Source: Cellvibrionaceae bacterium
GTDB lineage: Bacteria > Pseudomonadota > Gammaproteobacteria > Pseudomonadales > Cellvibrionaceae
DNA length: 14,144 bases
Reading direction: 5' to 3'
Assembly: GCA_021151615.1 (NCBI GenBank)
Contig: JAGKXA010000189.1
Coordinates: forward strand, 1-14,144
Shown in pieces: positions 7,275 to 14,144 of this stretch (position 1 is its first letter; every line of letters begins with the position of its first letter). The translations under genes and the position numbers were made by a program. Under the pieces are notes generated by a model. The model ran no database searches. It had not been told where the DNA came from and was given only the letters and a program-made list of their open reading frames with translations.

Positions 7275-8540
7275 TGCTCTCGCCTCACGCGCTGCAATAC
7301 CCGTGTACTTCCATTTACCCTGCTTCCAGCGCCAACCTTTGATTAATGCGCGCACCAGTTCATCTGATATAGCCGCGATTAACAATCCATATAGCCCAAG
7401 CCCACCGGGAATCGCCAAAACATAAGCCAAGGGAACCGAAAAAAGCCATATAACACCAATACTGGAAACCGAGGTAAAAGTGGCATCGCCTGTACAGCGC
7501 AGAGCCGAACCCACGGTAATATTAACGGTGCGCCACGGCTCTGCCAAAAAGCTAAGCACGAACGCCCAGAGGCCTATGGCAATCACTTCAGGATCGTTAC
7601 TGAATATTTTTAAAATGGATTGATTGAACAACACCCAACACAACGCCAAGACGCTGGTTCCGATCAGCGAAATTTTTAAACTTTGCATGAGCTGCTTGTT
7701 AACCAAATCAAACTCGGCGCGCCCTACCCGCTGCGCAATAATCGCTTCAGTTGCCATGCCAATGGCGATGGAAACCATCAAGCAAAATAAAAACGTATTG
7801 TAGGCATAGACTTTAACCTTGAGCGCCAAATCACCCACTTCAGCGGCAATCCAGTTAAGGGCGATCATGTATGCCTGGAAAGACATAGGTTCAAGAATTG
7901 ACGGCGCGGCAATCATAATGACAGGCGCAATTAATACCCCAAACTGCTTTAAACCTTCCTGTAATGGAATGTGAATACGCAATTTGAGATGCACCACTAC
8001 CATCACGAATAGCAAACTGATTGCCGCTGCGATAATACTGGCGACTGCTACACCAACAACACCCGTGGGTGGTATCGACATAAATCCGTAGACAGCAATG
8101 TAGTTACCAATCAAGTTCGCAGTAAATAAGATAATGTTACTGTACGTGTTCCATTTGGGTTCACCGTAAATATTGAGAATAGTTTGGTAAATAACCCTGC
8201 ATCCCCACAAGGCGACCATCCAGCCAATGATTGATAAATAGGTGCGCGCATGGTGCTCAACCTCGCCACTCAGTGACATGGATGATGCAACCAAGGGCCC
8301 ACCATAATTCACAATAAAGGCGGCAACAACCGCTAGTATTACTACAAAAATCATATAGGCCGCGATAGTTGCATTACCGCGCGCATAATCATTTGCACCT
8401 ATGCGCTGGCTAGCGATACTCGCACCGGCAAATGCGCTCACCACTAAAAATGCGTTTGCGACAAATACCAACGGAGTGATGGCACCAACAGCGGCGGCGG
8501 CGCTATCGGAAATACGACTGAGGAAATACATATCTACCAA
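7257..8540 (-). CDS. MATE-family efflux transporter, N-terminally truncated
   Basis: A 427-residue Na+- or H+-coupled multidrug/metabolite exporter of the MATE family, in the inner membrane. Family features seen are VDMYFLSRISDSAAAAVGA at the very start, a first-half stretch with YGEPKWNTYSNIILFTANLIGN, a matching second-half repeat (NTFLFCLMVSIAIGMATEA), and ALRCTGDATF near the end. Helices 2 to 12 are present. MATE proteins normally have about 30-40 residues before the 'VDxyFxxR' motif, forming most of helix 1, and these are missing. The frame upstream of the TTG at 8538-8540 reads only a short non-membrane peptide to a TGA at 8625-8627. The only starts are this TTG, overlapping the permease stop, or ATG 8529-8531. 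It may be a non-functional remnant made by a deletion, or possibly translated by coupling. The family is certain; the integrity is doubtful. Confidence 0.8.
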   Translation of the reverse strand: MVDMYFLSRISDSAAAAVGAITPLVFVANAFLVVSAFAGASIASQRIGANDYARGNATIAAYMIFVVILAVVAAFIVNYGGPLVASSMSLSGEVEHHARTYLSIIGWMVALWGCRVIYQTILNIYGEPKWNTYSNIILFTANLIGNYIAVYGFMSIPPTGVVGVAVASIIAAAISLLFVMVVVHLKLRIHIPLQEGLKQFGVLIAPVIMIAAPSILEPMSFQAYMIALNWIAAEVGDLALKVKVYAYNTFLFCLMVSIAIGMATEAIIAQRVGRAEFDLVNKQLMQSLKISLIGTSVLALCWVLFNQSILKIFSNDPEVIAIGLWAFVLSFLAEPWRTVNITVGSALRCTGDATFTSVSSIGVIWLFSVPLAYVLAIPGGLGLYGLLIAAISDELVRALIKGWRWKQGKWKYTGIAAREARAASLSE

Positions 8541-10894
8541 TGGAATAAAGTCTGCAGGCTGAGCAACAGGATTTCTGTTCCCACAATAGCGATCAACCCC
8601 GCCAGAAAACCCAGAATCGCAAATTCAGCGCAGATACTTCCTACAATTAATTGCCGTGGACTGCCCAGAGCGCGTAACAAACCCGCTTGCTGCTTACGCA
8701 CGGCAATACTACCCATCACCGCTGCGAACAACACCAGGCAACCACCGATCAACGTGAGCCATAACACCAGCAAAACACCATCGCTTACCTGGTTCACAAT
8801 AGCGCGAATTTGCTCAATGATGCGATCCAGCTCCATTAACAAAATGGTTGGATGATCATGTAACAAGGTGTTGATAAACGATTTTTTTTCTGCGGGTAAA
8901 TAAATACTGGTGATATAGGTAGGTGAATAAGCATCCAGTGACCCTGGCTCGAAAATAAAAAAGAAATTGGGTCTCATGCTTCGCCAATCCAGGCTGCGAA
9001 AACTTGCCACCTGCGCATGCATTTCCAAACCGCCAAATGAAAATTGTAATTTGTCACCCAATTTCAAACCAATTTCCGTCGCCGTGTTCATTTCCACCGA
9101 GACACCCGGTAAATCGGTTTCCTTACGCTGCCATTGATCCCACCATTGGCCTTGCAAAATTTTATTATCGGCTGCTAATTTTTCTGCCCAGGTCACGTTC
9201 AATTCACGACGTAAAGCATTACTGGTTGAGCGCTGTTCTTCTGTGGTTTCTATACCATTAATGTGCGTTAAGCGTGCGCGCATCATCGGGTAAATAGGTT
9301 CCGGGCGAACCCCGGCTTCCTGCAACAGGGTTTGAACCTGAGGAAGTTCATCGGGAGGAATATTTACCAGGAAATGATTAGGTGCATCATCTGGAACCTG
9401 AACTTTCCATTCTTCAATTAAAGACGTACGCACAATTGTCAGGGTAAACAACAGCATAATTGCCACTGCAAATACCAAAATCTGAATCAAACTCTGCCCG
9501 CGATTGCGCTGCAAATTGGCAAAAGCCAAGCGCCAAAAACCACCGAGATTGACAACCCATTTTTTACTTAACACCAACAAGCCATAAGCAACAACCATGG
9601 TTGCCACAACCACTGCCAGCAACGCACCACTAATACTCAAGGCAAGTTCAAGGTCGCGACTAAATAAAATCACCAGGGTTAACACCGCAAACAAAGCCAG
9701 CGCGGCCTGCATCCATACTTGTGTTGTATTCACCGCTAATTCACGACGCAGAATTTTTAGCGGCGGTACTGTAGGTAAATACCAAAGCGCCGGTAATGCA
9801 AAAAACACCAGGCACATTAAGCCACTGGAAAAACTTAATGCATAAGGATAAATGCCCGCCGGCCCAAGGCGAATTTGATAGGCTTCCTGCAAGCTCACAG
9901 CAATGATTTGCTGTAAAAAATTCCCCAGCACTAACCCCAACAGCGAAGCAATTGCACCGAGTAAAAATAATTGCGAAAAGTACAAGCTGCGAATTCGCGT
10001 TGCGCTCGCCCCCAGGCTTTTCATTAACGCCACCTGATCGATATGCCGACTGGAAAATTGCCGCGCCGCTGTGGCAATCGCAACGCCGGATAACAACACT
10101 GCAATCACTGCTGACAATAATAAAAATTGTTTGCTGGTTTTCAGTGTACGCCCAACCCGCTCTTGCGCGGAATTAATATCAATTAACCGCTGATGCGGGG
10201 TTAATCGCGGTTTTAGTTGATCGATAAACTCTTTTAACGCTTGTACATTATCGCTGGCAACTAACCATTGGTAATCCACACGACTACCCGGTTGCACCAC
10301 CTGGGTTCTTGGCAAGTCAGCAATATTCATAATCAGGCGTGCGCCCGTCATACTAAACGGGCTGGCGCTATCTGGCTCACGGATTAATACATTGGTAACC
10401 GTTAATTCAAACTCGCCAACAGCAACTTTATCGCCCAATTTAATTTTTAATAATGGCAACAGGCGTGAATCCACCCATGCCTCGCCGGAAGCAGGAATAG
10501 CACTGGCAATGTCAATATCGCTGGCATTAATCGCAAAAGGAACACGGCTAATTTCAAACTTACCGCGCAAGGGGTAACCAATATCCACCGCTTTTACTGA
10601 CGCCAGGTGCATTTCATCGCCGGCAAATACCATGGAAGAAAATAGCACTGACTGCGTTTGCCGAATATCAGCTGCCTCTGCTGTTTTAGGCCAGTCACTG
10701 TTATGTGGCTGCGAACCACGCACAATGTAATCGGCCCCCAGCACACTATTGCTTTCGCTAATCAATGTAGATTCGAGGCGATCCGTAAAAATAGCAATGC
10801 CGCTGAGTACTGACACCGCTAAAATCAAAGAAAGCCCCAACAGTTTTAATTCACCACTACGCCAGTTGCGTTTGAGTAATTGAATCGCCAGCAT
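8534..10894 (-). CDS. ybbP: YbbP-like ABC transporter permease (FtsX/MacB type), C-terminus truncated
   Basis: Permease of the COG3127 group, partner of the YbbA ATPase. An N-terminal helix (about 17-39) after LLKRNWRSGELKLL is followed by a large periplasmic domain. The first FtsX module (about 258-380) has the KSLGAS motif. A central pair of helices and another helix come next, then a second periplasmic domain, and the second FtsX module starts near 707 with LLRALGSPRQ (739-748). The protein ends at W786, straight after the helix at about 754-780. Homologues continue with a last helix and a short tail, so roughly 40-50 residues seem lost. ATG 10892-10894 has a good AGGGAG (10901-10906) six bases upstream and lies three bases after the ATPase stop, showing a tight operon. 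Related transporters extract or move lipids or lipoproteins. Whether this shortened one works is unclear. Confidence 0.85.
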   Translation of the reverse strand: MLAIQLLKRNWRSGELKLLGLSLILAVSVLSGIAIFTDRLESTLISESNSVLGADYIVRGSQPHNSDWPKTAEAADIRQTQSVLFSSMVFAGDEMHLASVKAVDIGYPLRGKFEISRVPFAINASDIDIASAIPASGEAWVDSRLLPLLKIKLGDKVAVGEFELTVTNVLIREPDSASPFSMTGARLIMNIADLPRTQVVQPGSRVDYQWLVASDNVQALKEFIDQLKPRLTPHQRLIDINSAQERVGRTLKTSKQFLLLSAVIAVLLSGVAIATAARQFSSRHIDQVALMKSLGASATRIRSLYFSQLFLLGAIASLLGLVLGNFLQQIIAVSLQEAYQIRLGPAGIYPYALSFSSGLMCLVFFALPALWYLPTVPPLKILRRELAVNTTQVWMQAALALFAVLTLVILFSRDLELALSISGALLAVVVATMVVAYGLLVLSKKWVVNLGGFWRLAFANLQRNRGQSLIQILVFAVAIMLLFTLTIVRTSLIEEWKVQVPDDAPNHFLVNIPPDELPQVQTLLQEAGVRPEPIYPMMRARLTHINGIETTEEQRSTSNALRRELNVTWAEKLAADNKILQGQWWDQWQRKETDLPGVSVEMNTATEIGLKLGDKLQFSFGGLEMHAQVASFRSLDWRSMRPNFFFIFEPGSLDAYSPTYITSIYLPAEKKSFINTLLHDHPTILLMELDRIIEQIRAIVNQVSDGVLLVLWLTLIGGCLVLFAAVMGSIAVRKQQAGLLRALGSPRQLIVGSICAEFAILGFLAGLIAIVGTEILLLSLQTLFHW

Positions 10895-10897
10895 GGA

Positions 10898-11620
10898 TTA
10901 CTCCCTGCGCGATACTATCGCGCCCGCTGCAATTTCAATACGGCGCTGGCAACGTTGGGCCAAGCGCTCTTCATGGGTAATTAAAATCAGGGTGGTACCC
11001 TGCGCGCGATTTAAGTCAAAGAGTAGGTCGATAATACGTGCACCGGTCGCCGAATCCAGATTACCCGTCGGCTCATCGGCAAATAAAATGCGCGGTTCAC
11101 TGGCAAATGCTCGTGCAATGGCAACACGCTGTTGCTCACCACCCGACAGTTGTTGCGGATAATGATGTACACGTGCATCCAAACCAACACGCTGCAAAAA
11201 CTCCCGCGCTTTTAACTGCGCTGATTTGTCACCGCGCAACTCCAGCGGCAACATCACATTTTCCAAGGCTGTCAAACCGGGTAATAACTGGAAAGATTGA
11301 AAAATAAATCCAACATTCTGTGCACGAACCGCTGCACGCCCCTCTTCATCCAATTGCGATAAATTAGTTCCATTTAAAATAACTTCACCGCTGGAGGGAA
11401 CATCCAGCCCTGCCAGAATTCCAAGCAAGGTGGACTTACCGGAACCGGATGCGCCGGTAATAGCCAAAGATTCGCCAGCGTTTACCGATAATGAAATCGG
11501 CTGCAGGATCAACAGTTCACCTTCCTGGGTTGGAACATGTTTTGTCACTGCATTGGCTTCAACCATAGTGGTTAAGCGGGTGGCATTTTCGAGGGATGCT
11601 TGACTGGAAAGCACAGACAT
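10898..11620 (-). CDS. ybbA: YbbA-like ABC transporter ATP-binding protein
   Basis: A 240-residue cytoplasmic ATPase of the MacB/LolD/YbbA class. All nucleotide-binding motifs are intact: Walker A GASGSGKST (56-64), Q-loop FQSFQLLPG with Q108, signature LSGGEQQR (158-165), Walker B ILFADEP (178-184) with E183, the D-loop GNLD, and switch H216 in ITHE. It energises the YbbP-like permease encoded 3 bp downstream. It is divergent from the tesA-like gene with 61 bp between, the same arrangement as ybbA/tesA in E. coli, which supports the symbol. Starting at ATG 11618-11620 gives about 12-18 more N-terminal residues than is usual. Met19 (11564-11566) would match the family's typical length better, but no strong ribosome site precedes it, so the start is uncertain. 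Confidence 0.93.
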   Translation of the reverse strand: MSVLSSQASLENATRLTTMVEANAVTKHVPTQEGELLILQPISLSVNAGESLAITGASGSGKSTLLGILAGLDVPSSGEVILNGTNLSQLDEEGRAAVRAQNVGFIFQSFQLLPGLTALENVMLPLELRGDKSAQLKAREFLQRVGLDARVHHYPQQLSGGEQQRVAIARAFASEPRILFADEPTGNLDSATGARIIDLLFDLNRAQGTTLILITHEERLAQRCQRRIEIAAGAIVSRRE

Positions 11621-11681
11621 AATTGATTAACCTGTAGCACTTTGATTAAGCCCATTCTATTGGCTGAGGAAGCTGTTAACC

Positions 11682-12302
11682 ATGCAAAAAATGCACATTT
11701 ACCTGTTTTTACTCCTGACGTTTGTCACCAATCTTGCGTTGGCACAATCATCCACCACCAAGCTGCTAGTGATGGGTGATAGCTTGAGTGCGGGCTACGG
11801 CATTGATATCCAACAAGGCTGGGTTAACTTGCTCGAAAAAGAATTAAATAAAACTCACAAGGTACAAATTATTAATGCCAGTGTTAGCGGTGAAACCAGT
11901 TCCGGCGGAAAAGCCCGCTTACCTGCATTACTCTCAGAACACAAACCCGATGTGGTTATTTTGGAATTAGGCGGCAATGACGGCTTAAGGGGGCAGCCAC
12001 TGAAGTTATTGGAAAATAATTTGCAAACCATGATTGATGCCAGCAAAACATCCGGTGCTAAAGTGATACTGGCTGGCATGCAAATTCCACCCAATTATGG
12101 TCCACGTTATAGCACACAATTTAAAATACTTTTTGCAACACTGGCCGAAAAAAATCAGGCGGGATTAATTCCATTTTTACTGGAAGGTATTGGTGGAAAC
12201 GCAGAATTGATGCAGCGCGATGGTATTCACCCCACAGCAGCGGCACAACCAATTATTGTGAATAATGTATTACCGGAAATTACGAAAACGCTAACGCAGT
12301 AG
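11682..12302 (+). CDS. tesA: TesA-like periplasmic GDSL esterase / acyl-CoA thioesterase I / lysophospholipase L1
   Basis: A 206-residue SGNH hydrolase with a Sec signal peptide (hydrophobic core about 7-19, likely cleavage after LALA, residue 21), so the mature enzyme should be periplasmic. The four blocks are complete: nucleophile S34 in MGDSLSAGYG, oxyanion G70 in NASVSGETS, N99 in GGND, and D180/H183 in DGIHP. Family members hydrolyse acyl thioesters, aryl esters and lysophospholipids. Length and order match E. coli TesA. GAGGA (11666-11670) lies eleven bases before ATG 11682, which is a little far but better than the alternative Met4. It is divergent from the YbbA/YbbP transporter genes, a long-conserved pairing hinting that the two act on related membrane lipids. 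The gene is convergent with recJ, 26 bp away. Confidence 0.94.
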   Translation: MQKMHIYLFLLLTFVTNLALAQSSTTKLLVMGDSLSAGYGIDIQQGWVNLLEKELNKTHKVQIINASVSGETSSGGKARLPALLSEHKPDVVILELGGNDGLRGQPLKLLENNLQTMIDASKTSGAKVILAGMQIPPNYGPRYSTQFKILFATLAEKNQAGLIPFLLEGIGGNAELMQRDGIHPTAAAQPIIVNNVLPEITKTLTQ

Positions 12303-12319
12303 TATCTGCTCACTCAGTC

Positions 12320-12339
12320 AGCCGCCGCTTACAGCGGCT
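12320..12339. terminator. short hairpin between convergent tesA and recJ
   Basis: AGCCGC (12320-12325) pairs with GCGGCT (12334-12339). An alternative fold pairs GCCGC (12324-12328) with GCGGC (12334-12338). The recJ stop codon (12329-12331) lies in the loop. It may slow polymerase from both directions, but the stem is short and there is no T-run. Confidence 0.3.
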
Positions 12340-14059
12340 CTAGATAATCCACCAATAATTGAAGATTGGTGTTGCCACGAAATTCATTGATATCAAGCTT
12401 ATACGCAAGACGCACACGCTGAATTTGTGGATTTGGCCAAATACTGGTATCGACATTAAACGCAATAGCATCAACCAACTGCTGACCCTGCGCATCCACG
12501 GCCAGTGTCATTTTCAAATGCTTCTCACCAACTTTACGTTGCTGTAGTAAATAGAATTCACCATCAAATACCGGCTCGGGGAAATGTTGCCCCCAAGGGC
12601 CAGCATCACGCAATTGTGCAGCAACAGAAAGAGACAAATCCTGCGCAGACAACTCACCATCACTCATCACTACAGCTTGCAAATCAGCTTCTGTTAGCTG
12701 GCGGCGCACCTCATCATCAAACGCCTGCGCAAAGGCTGCAAAATTTGTGCGCGACAAACTCATTCCCGCCGCCATGGCGTGTCCACCAAACTTTTGCAGC
12801 AACTGTGGATGGCGCGCTGCAATTGCATCCAATGCATCGCGAATATGCAAACCGGGAACGGAGCGTGCAGAACCCTTTATTTCACCATCGCCAACATCTG
12901 CAAATACAATCGTTGGGCGATGATATTTATCTTTAATACGCGAGGCGAGAATTCCAATCACTCCCTGATGCCAGGTTTCATCAAATAAGCACACACCCCA
13001 GGGTAAATCAGTGGCATCCGCCTGCAAGGTCTTTTGCAGCATGCTCATGGCTTCCTGTTGCATGCCGGTTTCTATGGCTTTGCGATCACGATTTAACTCA
13101 TCCATTTGCGCGGCCATTTCACGCGCAAGATTTTCGCTTTCACACAACAAACATTGAATACCGAGCGACATATCATCCAATCGCCCTGCCGCATTCAGGC
13201 GCGGCCCCAAAGCAAAACCAAAATCGCTCGCCACTAATTTATGGGCTTGTTTTCCGGCAACTTCCAGCATGGCCTTAATACCGGGGCGACAGCGACCTGC
13301 GCGAATTCGCTCCAAACCCTGCGCCACCAGAATGCGATTATTGTGATCCAGCGGTACCACATCGGCCACGGTTCCCAACGCAACCAAATCAAGAAAACTC
13401 GCCATGTTAGGTTCGGCAATTTCATTCTCTTCAAACCAACCGATTTGCCGCAACTCAGCCCGCAATGCGTTCATCACATAAAAAATAACCCCAACTCCGG
13501 CAAGATTTTTACTCGGAAATTCACAACCCAGCTGATTGGGATTCACAATCGCATCGGCATCCGGCAATTCCGCTCCCGGCAAATGGTGATCAGTAACGAT
13601 AACGGCAATGCCCAATTCGCGCGCGGCCCTTACCCCCTCAATACTGGAAATACCATTATCTACCGTAATAATAATGTCCGGCTGCATGGCCGCCGCTACC
13701 GCTACAATTTCCGGTGTTAATCCGTAACCATATTCAAAGCGATTGGGCACCAGGAAATCCACATTGGATAGCCCCATCGCTCGTAAGGCTAAAACGGCGA
13801 GTGCACTGCTAGTCGCGCCGTCTGCATCAAAATCACCCACAATGACTATTTTTGCCTGGGCGACCACAGCATCTGCCAACAAACTCACCGCTTCTGGCAT
13901 GCCTTTAAAATTTGGTTTTAAGAGATTTACCAATTGATATTGCAACTCGCGCCCATGTTGCACACCGCGCGCCGAATAAATTCGCTGCAGCAACGGATGC
14001 AAAGGCTGATCGAATTGAGCGAGTGGCGTTAATTCACGGCGGCGAATAGTTTTTTGCAT
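12329..14059 (-). CDS. recJ: single-stranded-DNA-specific exonuclease RecJ
   Basis: RecJ degrades single-stranded DNA 5' to 3' in the RecF recombination pathway, mismatch repair and base excision repair. The DHH-family core is complete: VGDFDADG (74-81; D76, D78, D80), VDNGIS with D134, TDHH (156-159), and DLVALGTVAD (224-233). GPRLNAAGR (285-293) follows. The DHHA1 part has GSARS (396-400) and GGHAMAAG (425-432), and a C-terminal OB-type region finishes the protein. At 576 residues it is essentially full length (the E. coli protein is about 577), and the N-terminus MQKTIRRRELTPL aligns with other RecJ starts, so ATG 14057-14059 is sound although its ribosome site is weak. I see no damage. 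The long open frames on the opposite strand are shadows of this gene's codon bias. Confidence 0.97.
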   Translation of the reverse strand: MQKTIRRRELTPLAQFDQPLHPLLQRIYSARGVQHGRELQYQLVNLLKPNFKGMPEAVSLLADAVVAQAKIVIVGDFDADGATSSALAVLALRAMGLSNVDFLVPNRFEYGYGLTPEIVAVAAAMQPDIIITVDNGISSIEGVRAARELGIAVIVTDHHLPGAELPDADAIVNPNQLGCEFPSKNLAGVGVIFYVMNALRAELRQIGWFEENEIAEPNMASFLDLVALGTVADVVPLDHNNRILVAQGLERIRAGRCRPGIKAMLEVAGKQAHKLVASDFGFALGPRLNAAGRLDDMSLGIQCLLCESENLAREMAAQMDELNRDRKAIETGMQQEAMSMLQKTLQADATDLPWGVCLFDETWHQGVIGILASRIKDKYHRPTIVFADVGDGEIKGSARSVPGLHIRDALDAIAARHPQLLQKFGGHAMAAGMSLSRTNFAAFAQAFDDEVRRQLTEADLQAVVMSDGELSAQDLSLSVAAQLRDAGPWGQHFPEPVFDGEFYLLQQRKVGEKHLKMTLAVDAQGQQLVDAIAFNVDTSIWPNPQIQRVRLAYKLDINEFRGNTNLQLLVDYLEPL

Positions 14060-14083
14060 AGTTGTTTATGACTTTAAAGTTGT

Positions 14084-14144
14084 ACCTCTCTTTTTGAAAG
14101 AGGAGGTCGGGATAGATTCTAATCTCCCCTAACCCCTCTTTTTC
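14084..14144. repeat. palindromic pyrimidine/purine-rich element upstream of recJ, cut by window end
   Basis: ACCTCTCTTT (14084-14093) pairs with AAAGAGGAGGT (14097-14107) with one bulged base and a three-base loop. Then comes a C-rich stretch and CCCCTCTTTTTC (14133-14144), which restates the first arm and would begin a second palindrome if the sequence went on. This pattern resembles dispersed intergenic palindromic repeats. Only one and a half units are visible, so the repeat status is inferred. It lies 25 bp or more upstream of recJ and might form part of its leader or end an upstream transcript. Confidence 0.4.

Noticed and set aside
8541..8627. Upstream in-frame extension of the MATE gene as its missing N-terminus
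   Set aside because: The frame reads a polar Gly/Asp/Asn-rich peptide unlike a membrane helix and is the out-of-frame reading of the permease end.
11621..11681. Divergent promoters between ybbA and tesA
   Set aside because: The 61-bp gap must hold promoters if both genes are transcribed from it, but no -35/-10 pair with correct spacing was convincing on either strand.
12505..13720. Long + strand frames (such as 12505-12936 and 13241-13720) opposite recJ
   Set aside because: They lie wholly within an intact recJ, are rich in residues typical of reverse-frame translation (His, Gln, Asn), and show no domain.

Overview
The window looks like chromosomal DNA of a gammaproteobacterium. Two arrangements support this: a ybbA-ybbP type ABC transporter pair divergent from a tesA-type esterase (as in E. 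coli), and a RecJ almost the same length as the E. coli protein. Moderate GC and the general protein style would fit Cellvibrionaceae (Cellvibrio-like), but that is an inference from impression, not a database match. I see no tRNA, rRNA, CRISPR array, transposase or phage gene.

Layout. (1) 90-317: a small orphan Cys/His-rich protein of unknown function, followed by an intergenic stretch with two inverted repeats. (2) 447-7236: five co-directional + strand genes with short gaps. They are a GtrA-like membrane protein, a polyprenyl-phosphate glycosyltransferase (GT2, DPM1/GtrB-like), and three different large GT-C fold membrane glycosyltransferases. The first GT-C carries a C-terminal NPCBM-type carbohydrate-binding domain. 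The second carries an N-terminal periplasmic beta-rich domain. The third is a plain GT-C. (3) 7257-11620, minus strand: ybbA-like ATPase, ybbP-like permease and a MATE transporter. The permease lacks its last membrane segment and the MATE protein lacks most of its first, exactly where the two genes meet. This looks like a deletion scar or an assembly artefact. (4) 11682-12302: tesA-like secreted GDSL hydrolase, divergent from the ABC genes. (5) 12329-14059, minus strand: recJ, convergent with tesA. A palindromic element that looks repetitive follows at the right edge.

How the genes fit together. In GtrA/GtrB/GtrX-type systems a cytoplasmic GT2 enzyme loads a sugar onto undecaprenyl phosphate, a GtrA-like protein helps it across the membrane, and a GT-C enzyme moves the sugar to a periplasmic acceptor. 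Here one loading pair appears to serve three unlike GT-C enzymes, two with extra periplasmic domains that may recognise the acceptor glycan. This cluster is the best candidate for an undescribed system: a multi-enzyme periplasmic glycan-decorating locus. The sugar and acceptor cannot be read from the sequence. The ABC/TesA block is conserved housekeeping or envelope-lipid related, and RecJ is DNA repair.
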